NCBI RefSeq assembly: GCF_008253865.1
Contig: NZ_CP042331.1
Span: 6,289,501 to 6,353,500, forward strand
Length of the DNA stretch: 64,000 nt
Direction: 5' to 3'
From: Bosea sp. F3-2
Lineage (GTDB): Bacteria > Pseudomonadota > Alphaproteobacteria > Rhizobiales > Beijerinckiaceae
Below are positions 24,599 to 33,763 of this stretch, piece after piece. The translations under genes and the position numbers were made by a program. The notes under the pieces are model-generated. The model was given only the letters and a program-made list of their open reading frames with translations. It did not search any database and had not been told where the DNA came from. Positions within the stretch are counted from its first letter, which is position 1, and each line of letters begins with the position of its first letter.

Positions 24599-25694
24599 TC
24601 AAGCAAGGGTTCGGGCGAAAAACGGCGTCAGCTTGCCCAGCGCGGCGTCGACATATTTGGGAACCCAATAGGTCTCGATGTGCGTTGCGCCGTCGATCTT
24701 GAACAGTTCCTTGTCCTTCGTGCCGGTGGCCTTGGGGAACGCGTCCTCCGTCATGTACAGGCTGTCGGCCTTGCTACCGGCGATCATTAGCAGCGGCTGG
24801 TCGATCAATTCGATCTGGTCCGTGGCATCCCAGCGCATCAGATCCAGCAAGCTGCTCATTGTGTATTTGAACGTGGAATTGGGATGAGCGTGCGTCTTCC
24901 AGTAGTACTCGTAGCCCTGCCGGTACATTTCAAACGGCAGTTTGGCGATCTGCTCGTCGGTCAGGTTCGCATCACCCGCATAGAGAATTTCTCCGCCGGC
25001 CATCTCCTGGGCGCGAGCCTGCGAAACCTGCCGCAGTCGCTCCTGGATCGTCTTCAGCTGCGAATCCGCGAAATCGTTGCGACGAACCCGTCCGGAGTTG
25101 AACATGCTCAGCGTCGCGATCGACCTGAAACGCTTGTCGGCCTTCGCCGCGGCCAGCGCGTAGCCGCGACCGCCGCAGATGCCGAGCAGGCCGAGGCGCG
25201 CGACATCGGCGCCCGGATAGCGGGTGATGAAGTCCGCCATGCCATGGATGTCCTCGATGCGATATACCGGCTTGTCTACGCTGCGCGGCTGGCCGCCGCT
25301 CCCGCCCTGATAGGCGGCATCCGCAGTGATCGTGATGTAGCCCTTTTCCGCCAGGCGCTGAGCATACAGGCCCGCGACCTGTTCCTTCACGCCGCCGTTC
25401 GGGTGCGCCACCACGAGGGCGGGATATTTCTGCTTCGCGTCATAGTTCGCCGGGGTGTAGACGTTGGCGACGATGTCCAGCCCGTTGAGCTTGTAGGTGA
25501 CCGGGTGGATATTGACCTTGCCCGGCTCGTTCTTCGTGATCGCGCCCTCATAGACCAGGGTGAACGGATTCTGCTTCCGCTGCGACAGTGGTGGGATTGG
25601 CCATTGCTGAAACTCCTAGAACTGTACCGGAGAGCACAAGCGCAGAGGTTCCGAGGAACTCGCGCCTGCTTGTGTTGATGACTGTCTTGGTCAT
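24599..25694 (-). pseudogene. Tat-exported alpha/beta hydrolase broken by a one-base frameshift
   Basis: From ATG 25694 (GGAGG 5 bases upstream) the frame encodes a twin-arginine signal (TSRREFLGTSALVLSGTVLG) and MANPT, then shifts. Removing one base near 25597 would continue LSQRKQNPFTLVYEGAITKN into VNIHPVTYKLNGLDIVANVY and the rest of a complete hydrolase. The body has AHPNGG as oxyanion loop, the nucleophile elbow LGICGGRGYAL with Cys, the acid near AGSKADSLY and His in GATHIETYW, similar to E. coli YcjY-like and dienelactone hydrolase-like enzymes. As sequenced the mature enzyme could only be made from an internal start without export, so it is probably inactivated. Confidence 0.7.
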
Positions 25695-25761
25695 TTCGAC
25701 CTCCAATCCTTGATCCGAGGGAGTGCGATGCCCGCGCCGTGCCGGGCGTCGCGCAGGTGGG

Positions 25762-26853
25762 TCAATCCAGCTTCTTCTCGGTCAGAAACTTCGAGACCTG
25801 ATCTGCGATCGCGACATTGTTCAGGTCGGAGAAGGGGAAGTGCGTGTTGCCCTTGATGCCAATCTCGGGGAGATGGACCAGAGTCACCTGGCCGCCATGC
25901 TTGTTGACTGTGTCGCGCCAGATCCGGGCCATTTCCAGCCGGCCGCGCCAGGCATCCTGCGTCGGCACCTCTGTCCGTTCGGCCGGGATATTGTCACCGT
26001 AGAAGACGATGATCGGCAGCTTCGTCAGCGCCATGAAGTCGGACATCGGCACCGGGACGCCTTCGAGCGTGTCGAAGGAGGTCGACACCGGCTTGGGCAG
26101 TTCACCCTCCGGGAAGACGAAGCCGCTGCCCGGCTCGAAGGCGACGACCGCCTTGACGTTCTGGTTCTTGATCGCGGTCAGCCAGCCCGGCCCGCCGCTC
26201 TGCGAGTGGGTCATCAGGATGCCGGGGCCGATCTTCGTGAACAGCGCGGACACGCTGTCGGAGATCAGCTTTGCGTCGTAGGAGCCGGTGTTCGGCGTCA
26301 TCGCGCGGAAGTACTGATTCAGCGTCTCCGGCTTGCGGTCGAACTGGACGCCCTCGAAATAGTTCGGCCAGATGCCGACCCGGAACTGGCCGAACCAGAA
26401 GTTCTCGTCGGGCGTCGGCTTGATCGTCGCCTCGACCGTGCTGCGCCCGGCATTGCCGCGACGCGGCTGGTCGATGAGGTAGGTGGCGAAGCGGCGGCGC
26501 AGGAAGATGGTCTGGAAGCCCTCGCGCCCGTCCGGCGTCGTTTCCCAGGTCTTCGAGAACTGGCCGGCACCGTGCCACATCACGATGGGGAATTTCCGGA
26601 CGTTCACCGGCACCTGGTAGAAGGCGTAGAGATGATCGCCGTGGAAGGTCTGGCCGCCCGGCTGCAGCGGCTCCAGCGGATCGAAGATGCCAGACGCGGT
26701 CGTGACCGTGCCGCCGACAGCGAAGCTGCCTTGGTCCTGAATGACGAGCGGTTCAGGCTTGCCTGCCTGTTGAGCGAGCGCCTGCGTCGAGCCCATGAGA
26801 CCCACCGCGAGAAGGACGGGCGGGATAAGGAGTTTGGTGTCGATGGCAGGCAT
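25762..26853 (-). CDS. Secreted alpha/beta hydrolase
   Basis: The 363-residue protein has a signal peptide (LLIPPVLLAVGLMGSTQALA). The mature part shows a WHGAGQ oxyanion loop, an RRGNAGRS cap entry, nucleophile HSQSGGPGW, the putative acid in FYGDNIP and the histidine in KGNTHFPFSD. It resembles lysophospholipase/esterase-like proteins sometimes placed beside the CMD-cupin gene pair. It lies 67 bases upstream of the frameshifted hydrolase on the same strand, and probably starts that transcription unit. Substrate unknown. Confidence 0.85.
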   Translation of the reverse strand: MPAIDTKLLIPPVLLAVGLMGSTQALAQQAGKPEPLVIQDQGSFAVGGTVTTASGIFDPLEPLQPGGQTFHGDHLYAFYQVPVNVRKFPIVMWHGAGQFSKTWETTPDGREGFQTIFLRRRFATYLIDQPRRGNAGRSTVEATIKPTPDENFWFGQFRVGIWPNYFEGVQFDRKPETLNQYFRAMTPNTGSYDAKLISDSVSALFTKIGPGILMTHSQSGGPGWLTAIKNQNVKAVVAFEPGSGFVFPEGELPKPVSTSFDTLEGVPVPMSDFMALTKLPIIVFYGDNIPAERTEVPTQDAWRGRLEMARIWRDTVNKHGGQVTLVHLPEIGIKGNTHFPFSDLNNVAIADQVSKFLTEKKLD

Positions 26854-27149
26854 TCGCCCCTCGTTCGCTATGTCAGCTCGCGAGGAACCTAATCACCGGC
26901 TCACTCTTCGATTAGCCATCTCGATCCAATAGGACCAATAAGCCTTGCTAATGAATGCGCAGGCGACCGTAAGCGCTCAATGCCTGCTCTCCGGGAGATG
27001 TCTAAGTTCCGCTTTTGGCGCTACGCCGCCTCGAGGCTCCACCCGCGGCTAACGACTGACTTGGGTGGATCGCTGGCCTCGGATGCTCCGATCTGAAAGC
27101 CCGGCGCGCGCCCACGACCTGAGATCGGCTCTCGACCTGAAGGCCGAGA

Positions 27150-27953
27150 TCAATCTGCTATTGTCTCGCCGACACCGTGCCAGATTTGATCCTTTAGCGC
27201 TATGAGCGGGGGCGCGGGAATCGTCACAGGCGGCTCGTTTCGCCTGACGCCATCGATCACCAAGGTGGCGATATGGATCTCCCCATCGGTATAGTAAGGA
27301 TCGCCTTCGCCATTCCGACCGAACAAGGTTGGGCCTACCCCGGAAATCTGGAAGACGTTCTGGACCATGCCGGCCTTGCTGAGATCACGCATCAGCATGT
27401 CACGCTCGGCGTCGATGTCGGGTGCAATGTGGTGCGTCACCTGACCGGTGTCATGGCTGAAGCCGACGCCTCGGTCGAAAGTAACCGAGCCAAGCCAGAC
27501 CTGCCGCCCGCTGCCACCCTTATCGAGGACCATCCAGAACCGCACGTGGTGTCGACGGTCCGCGCTCGTGCCCTCGGGCTTTTCGAACGCGAGCTGTTCT
27601 TTTCTTCCGTCGTAGTACAGCGGACTGACAGGCGCTTCATGATAGGGCCGGTCGAGTACCACGCTGCCGACAATCTCGATGCTCGTCCGCAACGTAATCG
27701 GGTCGGCCGGATACCAGCCTGCCGCATGCATGGCGCGGAGGGCATCTTCCTTGCTGCCGACGAACCCGACATTAAGCGCGTCGCCTGGGATACCGCTTGC
27801 GGTGCGTGTCACCATGGGCAAGGAGGCGAGGCCCGGCTCATGTTCGTAATGACGCCACAGGAGGGGCAGTATCAGATAGGCAAGCAGCAGGTAGCCGACG
27901 AGCGCACCTGTCAGAACGAGCCACCACCGTCGCCTGCTCGCGATCTGTCCCAT
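27150..27953 (-). CDS. LssY C-terminal-domain membrane-anchored protein
   Basis: The 267-residue protein begins MGQIASRRRWWLVLTGALVG with one membrane anchor (LTGALVGYLLLAYLILPLLW), then a periplasmic domain with NVGFVGSKEDALRAMHAAGW, PYHEAPVSPLYYDGRKEQLA and HHVRFWMVLDKG, VWLGSVTFDRGV and HHIAPDIDAERDMLMRDL. These match the LssY_C domain found after PAP2 phosphatases in Legionella LssY and alone in many alphaproteobacteria. Function unknown, possibly envelope lipid related. An in-frame GTG start 7 codons upstream is possible. About 290 bases on each side carry no gene. Confidence 0.8.
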   Translation of the reverse strand: MGQIASRRRWWLVLTGALVGYLLLAYLILPLLWRHYEHEPGLASLPMVTRTASGIPGDALNVGFVGSKEDALRAMHAAGWYPADPITLRTSIEIVGSVVLDRPYHEAPVSPLYYDGRKEQLAFEKPEGTSADRRHHVRFWMVLDKGGSGRQVWLGSVTFDRGVGFSHDTGQVTHHIAPDIDAERDMLMRDLSKAGMVQNVFQISGVGPTLFGRNGEGDPYYTDGEIHIATLVIDGVRRNEPPVTIPAPPLIALKDQIWHGVGETIAD

Positions 27954-28265
27954 CTGACATCCACTCGATTGCACTCACTGCATTCTGCGGGGCGTCCCAC
28001 TGGGGAAGCTCCGTACCTTTGCAGGCTAGTCCCCGGCAAAGTGCGCCGGCTATTGTCCCTTGGTGTTCACCCCGTCGCCTTCAGCGTCGCATAGCGGTCG
28101 ACCTCGGCGCGCAGGTGATACGGGCGCTACATGGCTGAGATCGAGCTGGAAAGCGGACCATTCCAACGTCCGAGTTGGGTCGTTTGCTGACGCTTAGAGC
28201 GCTTACCCATAGGCCATTGTTGCATCTCTTTCGACGTGACAGGTTGAATGCTGGGAGGTTCGCAT

Positions 28266-29129
28266 ATGCCTTCGTCTCCAAAGCGAGCCATGCTCGCCAT
28301 CCTAACGATGCTGCTTCTCGGGCTAACGACAAATTCGCATGCTGAGGAGGTCGTTCAGTTCCCCTCGATCACCTATCGCCTGAGCGATTTCCAGAAGGCG
28401 CGGGCCACGGCTCGGGGAGAAAGTGTCGAGAGTTCTCCGGGGCTTGTGATCACGGGGTATCTCTCGAAGCCAGCGGGAGAAGGCAGGCACCCGGCAATCG
28501 TTCTGCTACATGGTTGCGGTGGGTTGAGCACGTTCCATCGACGCGAGGCCGAAGCAATCCGCGACTGGGGCTACGTTGTGCTGGCGCCGGACAGTTTTAC
28601 CCCGCGAGGTATGAAAGACGCCTGCGTGCCGGAACGACGTGACATGGCGCCTCGGATCGAGGACGCATTCGGAGCGTTGTTCTACCTGTCAAAGCTCCCC
28701 TTCGTTGATCCAACTCGGATTGCTGTCGTGGGCTATTCGCATGGAGGTGGGGTAGCGCTCAGGATTGCGATGCAGTCGCATAAGACACTCTATGAAATGC
28801 CCGATGAACTCAGGTTCAAGGCGGCCGCAACATACTACCCGCCTTGCGAAATCCTTACCGAGCGCTTGGTCATCCCAACACTCATTCTCATCGGTGACAG
28901 GGACGATTGGACTCTCGCATCTAACTGTGAAGCAGCCGCCCGGCGCCAAGTCGGCGGGCCCGCCCCGCTGAGCCTCACCGTTTTCCCAGGAGTGTACCAC
29001 TCATTCAATTTCCCCGGTTTCGTAGAGCCACGTCAAATCTACGGGCACTGGAGCAAATTTGACGAGGGGGCGAGCAAGCGCGCGACATCCGAACTTCGCG
29101 ACTTCCTTGAGCAGGAATTGGCTAGATAG
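28266..29129 (+). CDS. Exported dienelactone-hydrolase-like protein
   Basis: The 287-residue protein has a signal peptide (MLAILTMLLLGLTTNSHAEE) and a DLH-type alpha/beta fold: HPAIVLLHGCGGLST, WGYVVLAPDSFTPRGMKDAC, nucleophile in VVGYSHGGGVAL (Ser, not the Cys of true dienelactone hydrolases), acid in LIGDRDDWTL and histidine in FPGVYHSFNFPG. The start has GGGAGG 7 bases upstream. It stands alone on the plus strand. A peptidase or esterase activity is plausible; substrate unknown. Confidence 0.87.
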   Translation: MPSSPKRAMLAILTMLLLGLTTNSHAEEVVQFPSITYRLSDFQKARATARGESVESSPGLVITGYLSKPAGEGRHPAIVLLHGCGGLSTFHRREAEAIRDWGYVVLAPDSFTPRGMKDACVPERRDMAPRIEDAFGALFYLSKLPFVDPTRIAVVGYSHGGGVALRIAMQSHKTLYEMPDELRFKAAATYYPPCEILTERLVIPTLILIGDRDDWTLASNCEAAARRQVGGPAPLSLTVFPGVYHSFNFPGFVEPRQIYGHWSKFDEGASKRATSELRDFLEQELAR

Positions 29130-29533
29130 CCTACTTCAAAGGGCGGGGCGGGCTGTGAACCCGCCATCCGAGTATTCGTGGGCAATGCCCGCTAAGGGTC
29201 GTAATCCGGCAGTTCCGCTTGGATGGGTTTCGACGCGACAGAGCCGCCATCGGCGAGGCCGGCCGGGGCGTGCGGACGCAAATAGGGAGGATAGGAGGCT
29301 GGCAATCTCCTCGGGCCATCGCCGTCCCGCCGAAGATCGGGATTGCTGCATCGTATCGAGATCGCGTGTAAGGTTCTCGGCATCGGAGACGGTTGGCGCG
29401 GCAGCGCCGGCCGCAGGCTGCGCTTCTGCCAGGGATAGCTGAAGCGCAGTTGCGCGCAGGCCGGCGTGGGCGGGACATCGTTCTTGGGAACTGCCCTTGT
29501 CATGCAGCGCCACCACCATTGGTGGAGGTTGTC
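29130..29533. other. Intergenic stretch without a supported gene
   Basis: About 400 GC-rich bases between the hydrolase and the Gly/Tyr-rich gene. Open frames exist on both strands but none has a start with a ribosome binding site or a recognisable motif. The final part contains the GGTGGAGG site of the following gene. Nothing else can be supported. Confidence 0.4.
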
Positions 29534-29956
29534 ATGAGGAAACTCGCAACCCTGGCCACTGCCGCTTTGATCATGACCGGCAGTATCGGAGCCGCCAACG
29601 CGCAATATTGGCGCGGGGGCGGTTGGGGATATCGCGGCGGATATTATCATCGTGGCTGCTGCGGCGGCGGTGCCGTTGCGGCCGGGCTCATCGGCGGGGC
29701 GCTCCTGGGAGGCTTGCTCACTGCGGCAGCAACAGCCCCGGCCTACGGTTATGGATATGGTTATCCGGCCTATGGCTATGGTTACGGATATGGCTATCCA
29801 GCCTATGGCTATCCAGCTTATGGCTATGGTTACTATCGTCCGCGGCTCTATTATGGCCCGCGCTACTATGTGCGGCCGGTTTACTACGCGCCCCGCTATT
29901 ATGGCTGGCGTCGCGGATACTATGGCCCGCGCTACTATTACGGCCGATACTATTGA
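29534..29956 (+). CDS. Exported Gly/Tyr-rich low-complexity protein
   Basis: The 140-residue protein has a signal peptide (KLATLATAALIMTGSIGAAN) cut after ANA, then WRGGGWGYRGGYYHRGCCGG, a glycine-zipper-like hydrophobic segment (AVAAGLIGGALLGGLLTAAA) and a repeat-rich tail. The tail repeats GYPAYGYG three times and ends with YYGPRYY-type units rich in Arg and Tyr. Similar proteins in Bradyrhizobium and Bosea relatives are uncharacterised envelope proteins. The TGGAGG site lies 6 bases upstream of the ATG. Confidence 0.8.
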   Translation: MRKLATLATAALIMTGSIGAANAQYWRGGGWGYRGGYYHRGCCGGGAVAAGLIGGALLGGLLTAAATAPAYGYGYGYPAYGYGYGYGYPAYGYPAYGYGYYRPRLYYGPRYYVRPVYYAPRYYGWRRGYYGPRYYYGRYY

Positions 29957-30016
29957 AGCCCTTGTCGCGTCGGAGAGGACAATCCGGAAGCGGTCTCATC
30001 GACCGCTCGCCGGCGC

Positions 30017-30637
30017 CTACTCCATCACTGCCGCCTTGAGGATGCAGACCATCAGGGCATGGCCGGGCTCGTTGCCGACGCAGCGGACGACGTGACGGCG
30101 GTCGCAGCGATAGCGCAGCGTCTCGCCGGCCTTGGCGCGCTGGATGATGTCGCCGACCTCGACTTCGAACTCGCCGGCCGTGACCGAGAGCGACTCGATC
30201 GAGCCGCGCTGGTGCCCTTCGGAGTCGAGCTCGCCGCCGGGTTCGGCGGAGACGTCGTACCATTGCAGCCATTCGACCGTCTTGATCCAGCCGATGATGC
30301 CGAGGCGCAGCTTGCCGTCTTCCGAGACCAGGATCGGCGTGTCGGCGCGCGTGGTCTTCTCGATGAAGGGCTCTTCCTCGCCGCTGGAGAGGACGCGCTC
30401 GATCGAGATGTCGAGCGCCTGCGAAAGCCGCCAGATCGTCGCCAGCGTCGGGTTGGTCTCGTTGCGCTCGATCTGGCTGATGATCGACTTGGCGACGCCC
30501 GACTGCTCGGCGAGGTCCGAGAGCGAGAAGTTATAGGCCTTGCGCAGGCGCTGGATGGTCTTGCCGAGCTGGCCCGAGATCACCTGAGCCCCGGATTCAA
30601 GCTCCCGCCCGCCGCGCTCTTTCGTCTCGATTCCCAT
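30017..30637 (-). CDS. XRE-cupin transcriptional regulator
   Basis: The 206-residue protein combines an N-terminal XRE helix-turn-helix (IQRLRKAYNFSLSDLAEQSG, VAKSIISQIERNETNPTLAT) with a C-terminal cupin (EWLQWYDVSAEPGGELDSEG, VEVGDIIQRAKAGETLRYRC). This HTH-cupin_2 design typically represses or senses amino-acid, polyamine or phosphonate pathways. The start at 30637 fits the length of the family; the upstream in-frame extension is not conserved. The DMT transporter gene upstream on the same strand is 122 bases away, so this may be its regulator. Confidence 0.88.
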   Translation of the reverse strand: MGIETKERGGRELESGAQVISGQLGKTIQRLRKAYNFSLSDLAEQSGVAKSIISQIERNETNPTLATIWRLSQALDISIERVLSSGEEEPFIEKTTRADTPILVSEDGKLRLGIIGWIKTVEWLQWYDVSAEPGGELDSEGHQRGSIESLSVTAGEFEVEVGDIIQRAKAGETLRYRCDRRHVVRCVGNEPGHALMVCILKAAVME

Positions 30638-30759
30638 GAATTCGGCCCCTTTCGACTGTGAAGTCGTTTGTAACGGCGGACGATCGTTTGAACAAGCGAA
30701 CAATGCCCGAAGGCCGGCGAGAGACCGGGCCATCCGCGACAGAAGGTCCGTGTCCGCTC

Positions 30760-31683
30760 TCAGGTGATGCGGCTGGGGCCGACCTCGCGCTGCTCGCGCC
30801 GGGCGAGGCCGAGCTGGTGCTCGCGCAGGATCACATAGATGCCGGAGGTGATGACGATGAAGGCGCCGATCAGGATCGCCGTCGCCGGCCACTCGCCGAA
30901 CCAGATCCAGCCGATCGCCACCGCCCAGAGCATGGTCGAGTATTCGAAGGGCGCGATCAGCGAGGCGTCGCCATAGCGGTACGCCTGCACGATCAGGATC
31001 TGGCCGAGCCCGCCGAGGATGCCGATGACGACCATCAGCGCCGCATCCTTGAGATCGGGCATGTTCCAGCCGAGCAGGATGGTCGAGAGGCCGAGCAGGC
31101 TGGTCAGCAACATGAAGTAGAAGACGATGGCGCCGGTGCGCTCGGTCTGGGTGAGGAGCCGGACCTCAACCGAGGCGAAGGCGGAGCAGAACGCGCCGGC
31201 AAGGCCCAGCGCCGCGCCGATCGCAGCGTTGCTGCCGACCGGATGGCTGCCGGCGCCGAGATGCGGCGAGAGCATGATCAGCACGCCGATGAAGCCGATC
31301 ATCACCGCTGTCCAGCGATAGATGCGCACCTTCTCCTTGAGCACGAGCGCGGCGAGCACCACCACGGCGAGCGGCGCGGCATAGCCGATGGCGACCGCCT
31401 CGGAGAGCGGCAGGAACTGCAGGGCCGCAAAGCCGCAGAACATGCCGGTCGAGCCCATGATGCCGCGCTTGAGATGGCCGCGCAGATTGCTGGTCTTCAG
31501 TGCCGCCGGCAGCTCGGTGCGCCAAGCCAGCCAGATGAGCAGCGGAATCATCGCGAAGAAGGAACGGATGAAGACGATTTCGCCCGTCGGATAGCGCGTC
31601 GAGATCGACTTGATGCCGGCCGACATCAGCGTGAACGCCAGCGCCGAGATCAGCTTGAGGGTGATGCCGAGAAGAGGAGACAA
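30760..31683 (-). CDS. EamA/DMT-family transporter
   Basis: The 307-residue protein has ten predicted membrane helices in two EamA repeats: LISALAFTLMSAGIKSISTR, GIMGSTGMFCGFAALQFLPL with the SEAVAIGYAAPL helix, and the second half QAYRYGDASLIAPFEYSTML ending in IGAFIVITSGIYVILREHQL. The pattern is that of the RhaT/SAM-transporter-like subgroup abundant in rhizobia. The start is a TTG at 31683 in my reading. Substrate unknown; the adjacent XRE-cupin gene may control it. Confidence 0.87.
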   Translation of the reverse strand: MSPLLGITLKLISALAFTLMSAGIKSISTRYPTGEIVFIRSFFAMIPLLIWLAWRTELPAALKTSNLRGHLKRGIMGSTGMFCGFAALQFLPLSEAVAIGYAAPLAVVVLAALVLKEKVRIYRWTAVMIGFIGVLIMLSPHLGAGSHPVGSNAAIGAALGLAGAFCSAFASVEVRLLTQTERTGAIVFYFMLLTSLLGLSTILLGWNMPDLKDAALMVVIGILGGLGQILIVQAYRYGDASLIAPFEYSTMLWAVAIGWIWFGEWPATAILIGAFIVITSGIYVILREHQLGLARREQREVGPSRIT

Positions 31684-31809
31684 CGGAGCGCGCGACGGGA
31701 GGGCAGGAACGGTTTCGGCCGAAACCGTTCCTCCTTAGACCATGCCGAAGCGGGGCGGCGAAGCGTGAACTCTGCAACCCCGCCACGCTGCAGGCGTGGG
31801 GGGCAAGAC

Positions 31810-31906
31810 GTCATTGCGAGGAGCGAAGCGACGAAGCAATCCAGGCCGCGAGGCTGAACGATTCAGCCCAGTCCCCCTGGATTGCTTCGCTTCGCTCGCA
31901 ATGACG
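31810..31906. repeat. REP-like inverted repeat (CATTGCGAG...CTCGCAATG)
   Basis: GTCATTGCGAGGAGCGAAGC at 31810 is mirrored by GCTTCGCTCGCAATGAC ending at 31906, with AAGCAATCCAGG/CCTGGATTGCTT as inner arms. The arms surround a 30-base centre. This is the widespread alphaproteobacterial intergenic palindrome. It lies between the DMT transporter and the SDR gene and may act as a transcriptional end or a mobile repeat of the RAYT type. Confidence 0.75.
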
Positions 31907-31935
31907 GTACGCGGCCGGCAGGCGGCCTGTCGAAC

Positions 31936-32715
31936 TCAGAACGTGCCGCGGAAGGCGCCGCCGTCGATCAGGAAATTCTGGCCGGTGAGATAGCCGGCAT
32001 GGGCGCTGGCGAGGAAGGCGCAGAGCTTGCCGAATTCGTCCGGCGTGCCGAGGCGGCCGGCCGGGACCGAAGCGAGCCGCCGCTTTGCCGCTTCCTCGAT
32101 GCTGATGCCCTGCATTTCGGCGACCTTGCTGGTCGCGGTCTTGATCCGGTCGGTGTCGAACACGCCCGGCAGGATGTTGTTGATGGTGACATTGGCATGC
32201 GCGACCTCGCGGGCGACGCCGGAGAGGAAGGCGGTGAGGCCGGCGCGCGCGGCCGAAGAGACGTCAAGGCCGGTCAGCGGCGTGACGACGCTCGCCGAGG
32301 TGATGTTGATGATGCGGCCGAAGCCGCGCTCGATCATGCCGTCGATGACGCGCTGAACCAGTTCCAGCGGCGTTGCCATGTTCTGCACGACGCCTTCGAG
32401 CAGGCCTTCACGCGTCACCTGGCGGAAGGGCTTCGGCGGCGGGCCGCCATTGTTGTTGACGAGGATGTCGGGGTTGGGCGCCGCCGCCAGCAGGGCATCC
32501 TGCCCGGCCTTGGTCGAGACATCGGCGACCACGGCGATGACGGTCGCGCCGGTTTTGGCACGGATCTCGCTGGCGGTCGTTTCCAGGGTTGCGGCATCGC
32601 GGCCGTTGATCACGACGGTGCAGCCGGCTTCCGCCAGGGCCTCGGCGCAGCCGCGGCCGAGCCCCTTGCTGGAGGCGCAGACGATGGCCGTGCGGCCCGA
32701 AATTCCAAGATCCAT
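31936..32715 (-). CDS. SDR-family oxidoreductase
   Basis: The 259-residue protein starts MDLGISGRTAIVCASSKGLG with a Cys-containing nucleotide motif (ASSKGLGRG), then DILVNNNGGPPPKPFRQ and the active site VNITSASVV-like Ser with the usual Tyr position replaced by a serine/alanine segment (DVSSAARAGLTAFLSGVARE) where YS..K is expected. This variant family, present in many rhizobia, may have altered catalysis or bind but not use the substrate. GAGGA lies 5-9 bases before ATG 32715. Divergent from the metallophosphoesterase gene. Confidence 0.85.
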   Translation of the reverse strand: MDLGISGRTAIVCASSKGLGRGCAEALAEAGCTVVINGRDAATLETTASEIRAKTGATVIAVVADVSTKAGQDALLAAAPNPDILVNNNGGPPPKPFRQVTREGLLEGVVQNMATPLELVQRVIDGMIERGFGRIINITSASVVTPLTGLDVSSAARAGLTAFLSGVAREVAHANVTINNILPGVFDTDRIKTATSKVAEMQGISIEEAAKRRLASVPAGRLGTPDEFGKLCAFLASAHAGYLTGQNFLIDGGAFRGTF

Positions 32716-32857
32716 CACGTTCCTCGGTAAACTCAGCAAGCTGCCATCACGCGGGCGCCTGTCGGCAAGCCTGATCATGGATTGGCCGCGCCGTCATCAA
32801 AGCGCAACGCAAATCAGACACACGCCCGGAGCATCGCAACAGCGGGGGCTCTCCGGA

Positions 32858-33763
32858 ATGGCCGACGAGGACGACGCGAAGCAGGTTCGCAGCATCTTCA
32901 TCTCGGATCTGCATCTGGGGACGCGTGGGGCACAGGCCGATCTCGTCCTGGAATTCCTGCGCGCCTATGATGCGCCGACGATCTATCTCGTCGGCGATAT
33001 CATCGATGGCTGGCGGCTGAAGAGCGGCTGGTACTTCCCGCAGACGCATAACGACGTGGTCCAGAAGCTGCTGCGCAAGGTGCGCAAGGGCTCGAAGCTG
33101 ATCTATGTCACCGGAAATCACGATGATTTCCTGCGCGACTTTACCGGGTTGCAGTTCGGCGGCATCACGCTGGTCGACGAGATCGTCCATGAGACGGCGG
33201 ATGGCAAGCGCCTGCTCGTCATCCATGGCGACCTGTTCGACCTCGTGGTGCGCAACGCCAAATGGCTCGCCCTGCTCGGCGACTGGGCCTACACGGTCGC
33301 GCTTGCGCTCAATATGGGGCTCAACAAGGTGCGCCGCGGGCTGCAGCTGCCGCACTGGTCGCTCTCGGCCTGGGCCAAGCACAAGGTCAAGAACGCCGTG
33401 AACTATATCGGCGAGTTCGAGACCTGCCTCGCCAGCGAAGCGCGCCGGCACAATGCCGACGGCGTGATCTGCGGCCACATCCACCATGCCGCCTATCGCG
33501 AGATCGAGGGACTGACCTATATAAACACGGGCGACTGGGTCGAAAGCTGCACGGCCTTCGTCGAGCACCATGACGGGCATTTCGAGCTGATCCGCTGGCC
33601 GCAGGGCCGCCTGAAGGGCGAAACGGCGGTGCCGGTCGTCGTGCCGACCCGTCCTGTCGCCGTGCCGGAACTGGTCGAGGCAGCCCGAGGCAAGCTCCGG
33701 CCTTTCGAGTTGGCGCGCGTTCTCGGCGTTCAGCCGGAAGCGGCCGAGCGGAAGGCGCGCTGA
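32858..33763 (+). CDS. LpxH-like metallophosphoesterase
   Basis: The 301-residue protein has all five calcineurin-like motifs: ISDLHLG, VGDIIDGW, TGNHDD, VIHGDLFD and GHIHHA. The spacing and the WRLKSGWYFPQTHNDVVQKL and INTGDWVESC segments match the UDP-2,3-diacylglucosamine-hydrolase-like group found in alphaproteobacteria, which is separate from the LpxI used in lipid A synthesis there. It ends TGATG, overlapping the glycosyltransferase start by one base; the pair is conserved and probably makes or remodels a membrane lipid or glycolipid head group (inference). Confidence 0.88.
   Translation: MADEDDAKQVRSIFISDLHLGTRGAQADLVLEFLRAYDAPTIYLVGDIIDGWRLKSGWYFPQTHNDVVQKLLRKVRKGSKLIYVTGNHDDFLRDFTGLQFGGITLVDEIVHETADGKRLLVIHGDLFDLVVRNAKWLALLGDWAYTVALALNMGLNKVRRGLQLPHWSLSAWAKHKVKNAVNYIGEFETCLASEARRHNADGVICGHIHHAAYREIEGLTYINTGDWVESCTAFVEHHDGHFELIRWPQGRLKGETAVPVVVPTRPVAVPELVEAARGKLRPFELARVLGVQPEAAERKAR

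Noticed and set aside
28080..28230. Possible degenerate coding remnant before the dienelactone-hydrolase-like gene
   Set aside because: The stretch resembles commonly seen rhizobial intergenic sequence (CGTCCGAGTTGGGTCGTTTGC), but no frame or repeat could be defined.
29740..29840. Short tandem repeats that might suggest a CRISPR-like or satellite array
   Set aside because: They are in-frame codons for GYPAYGYG in a secreted protein gene; there are no spacers.
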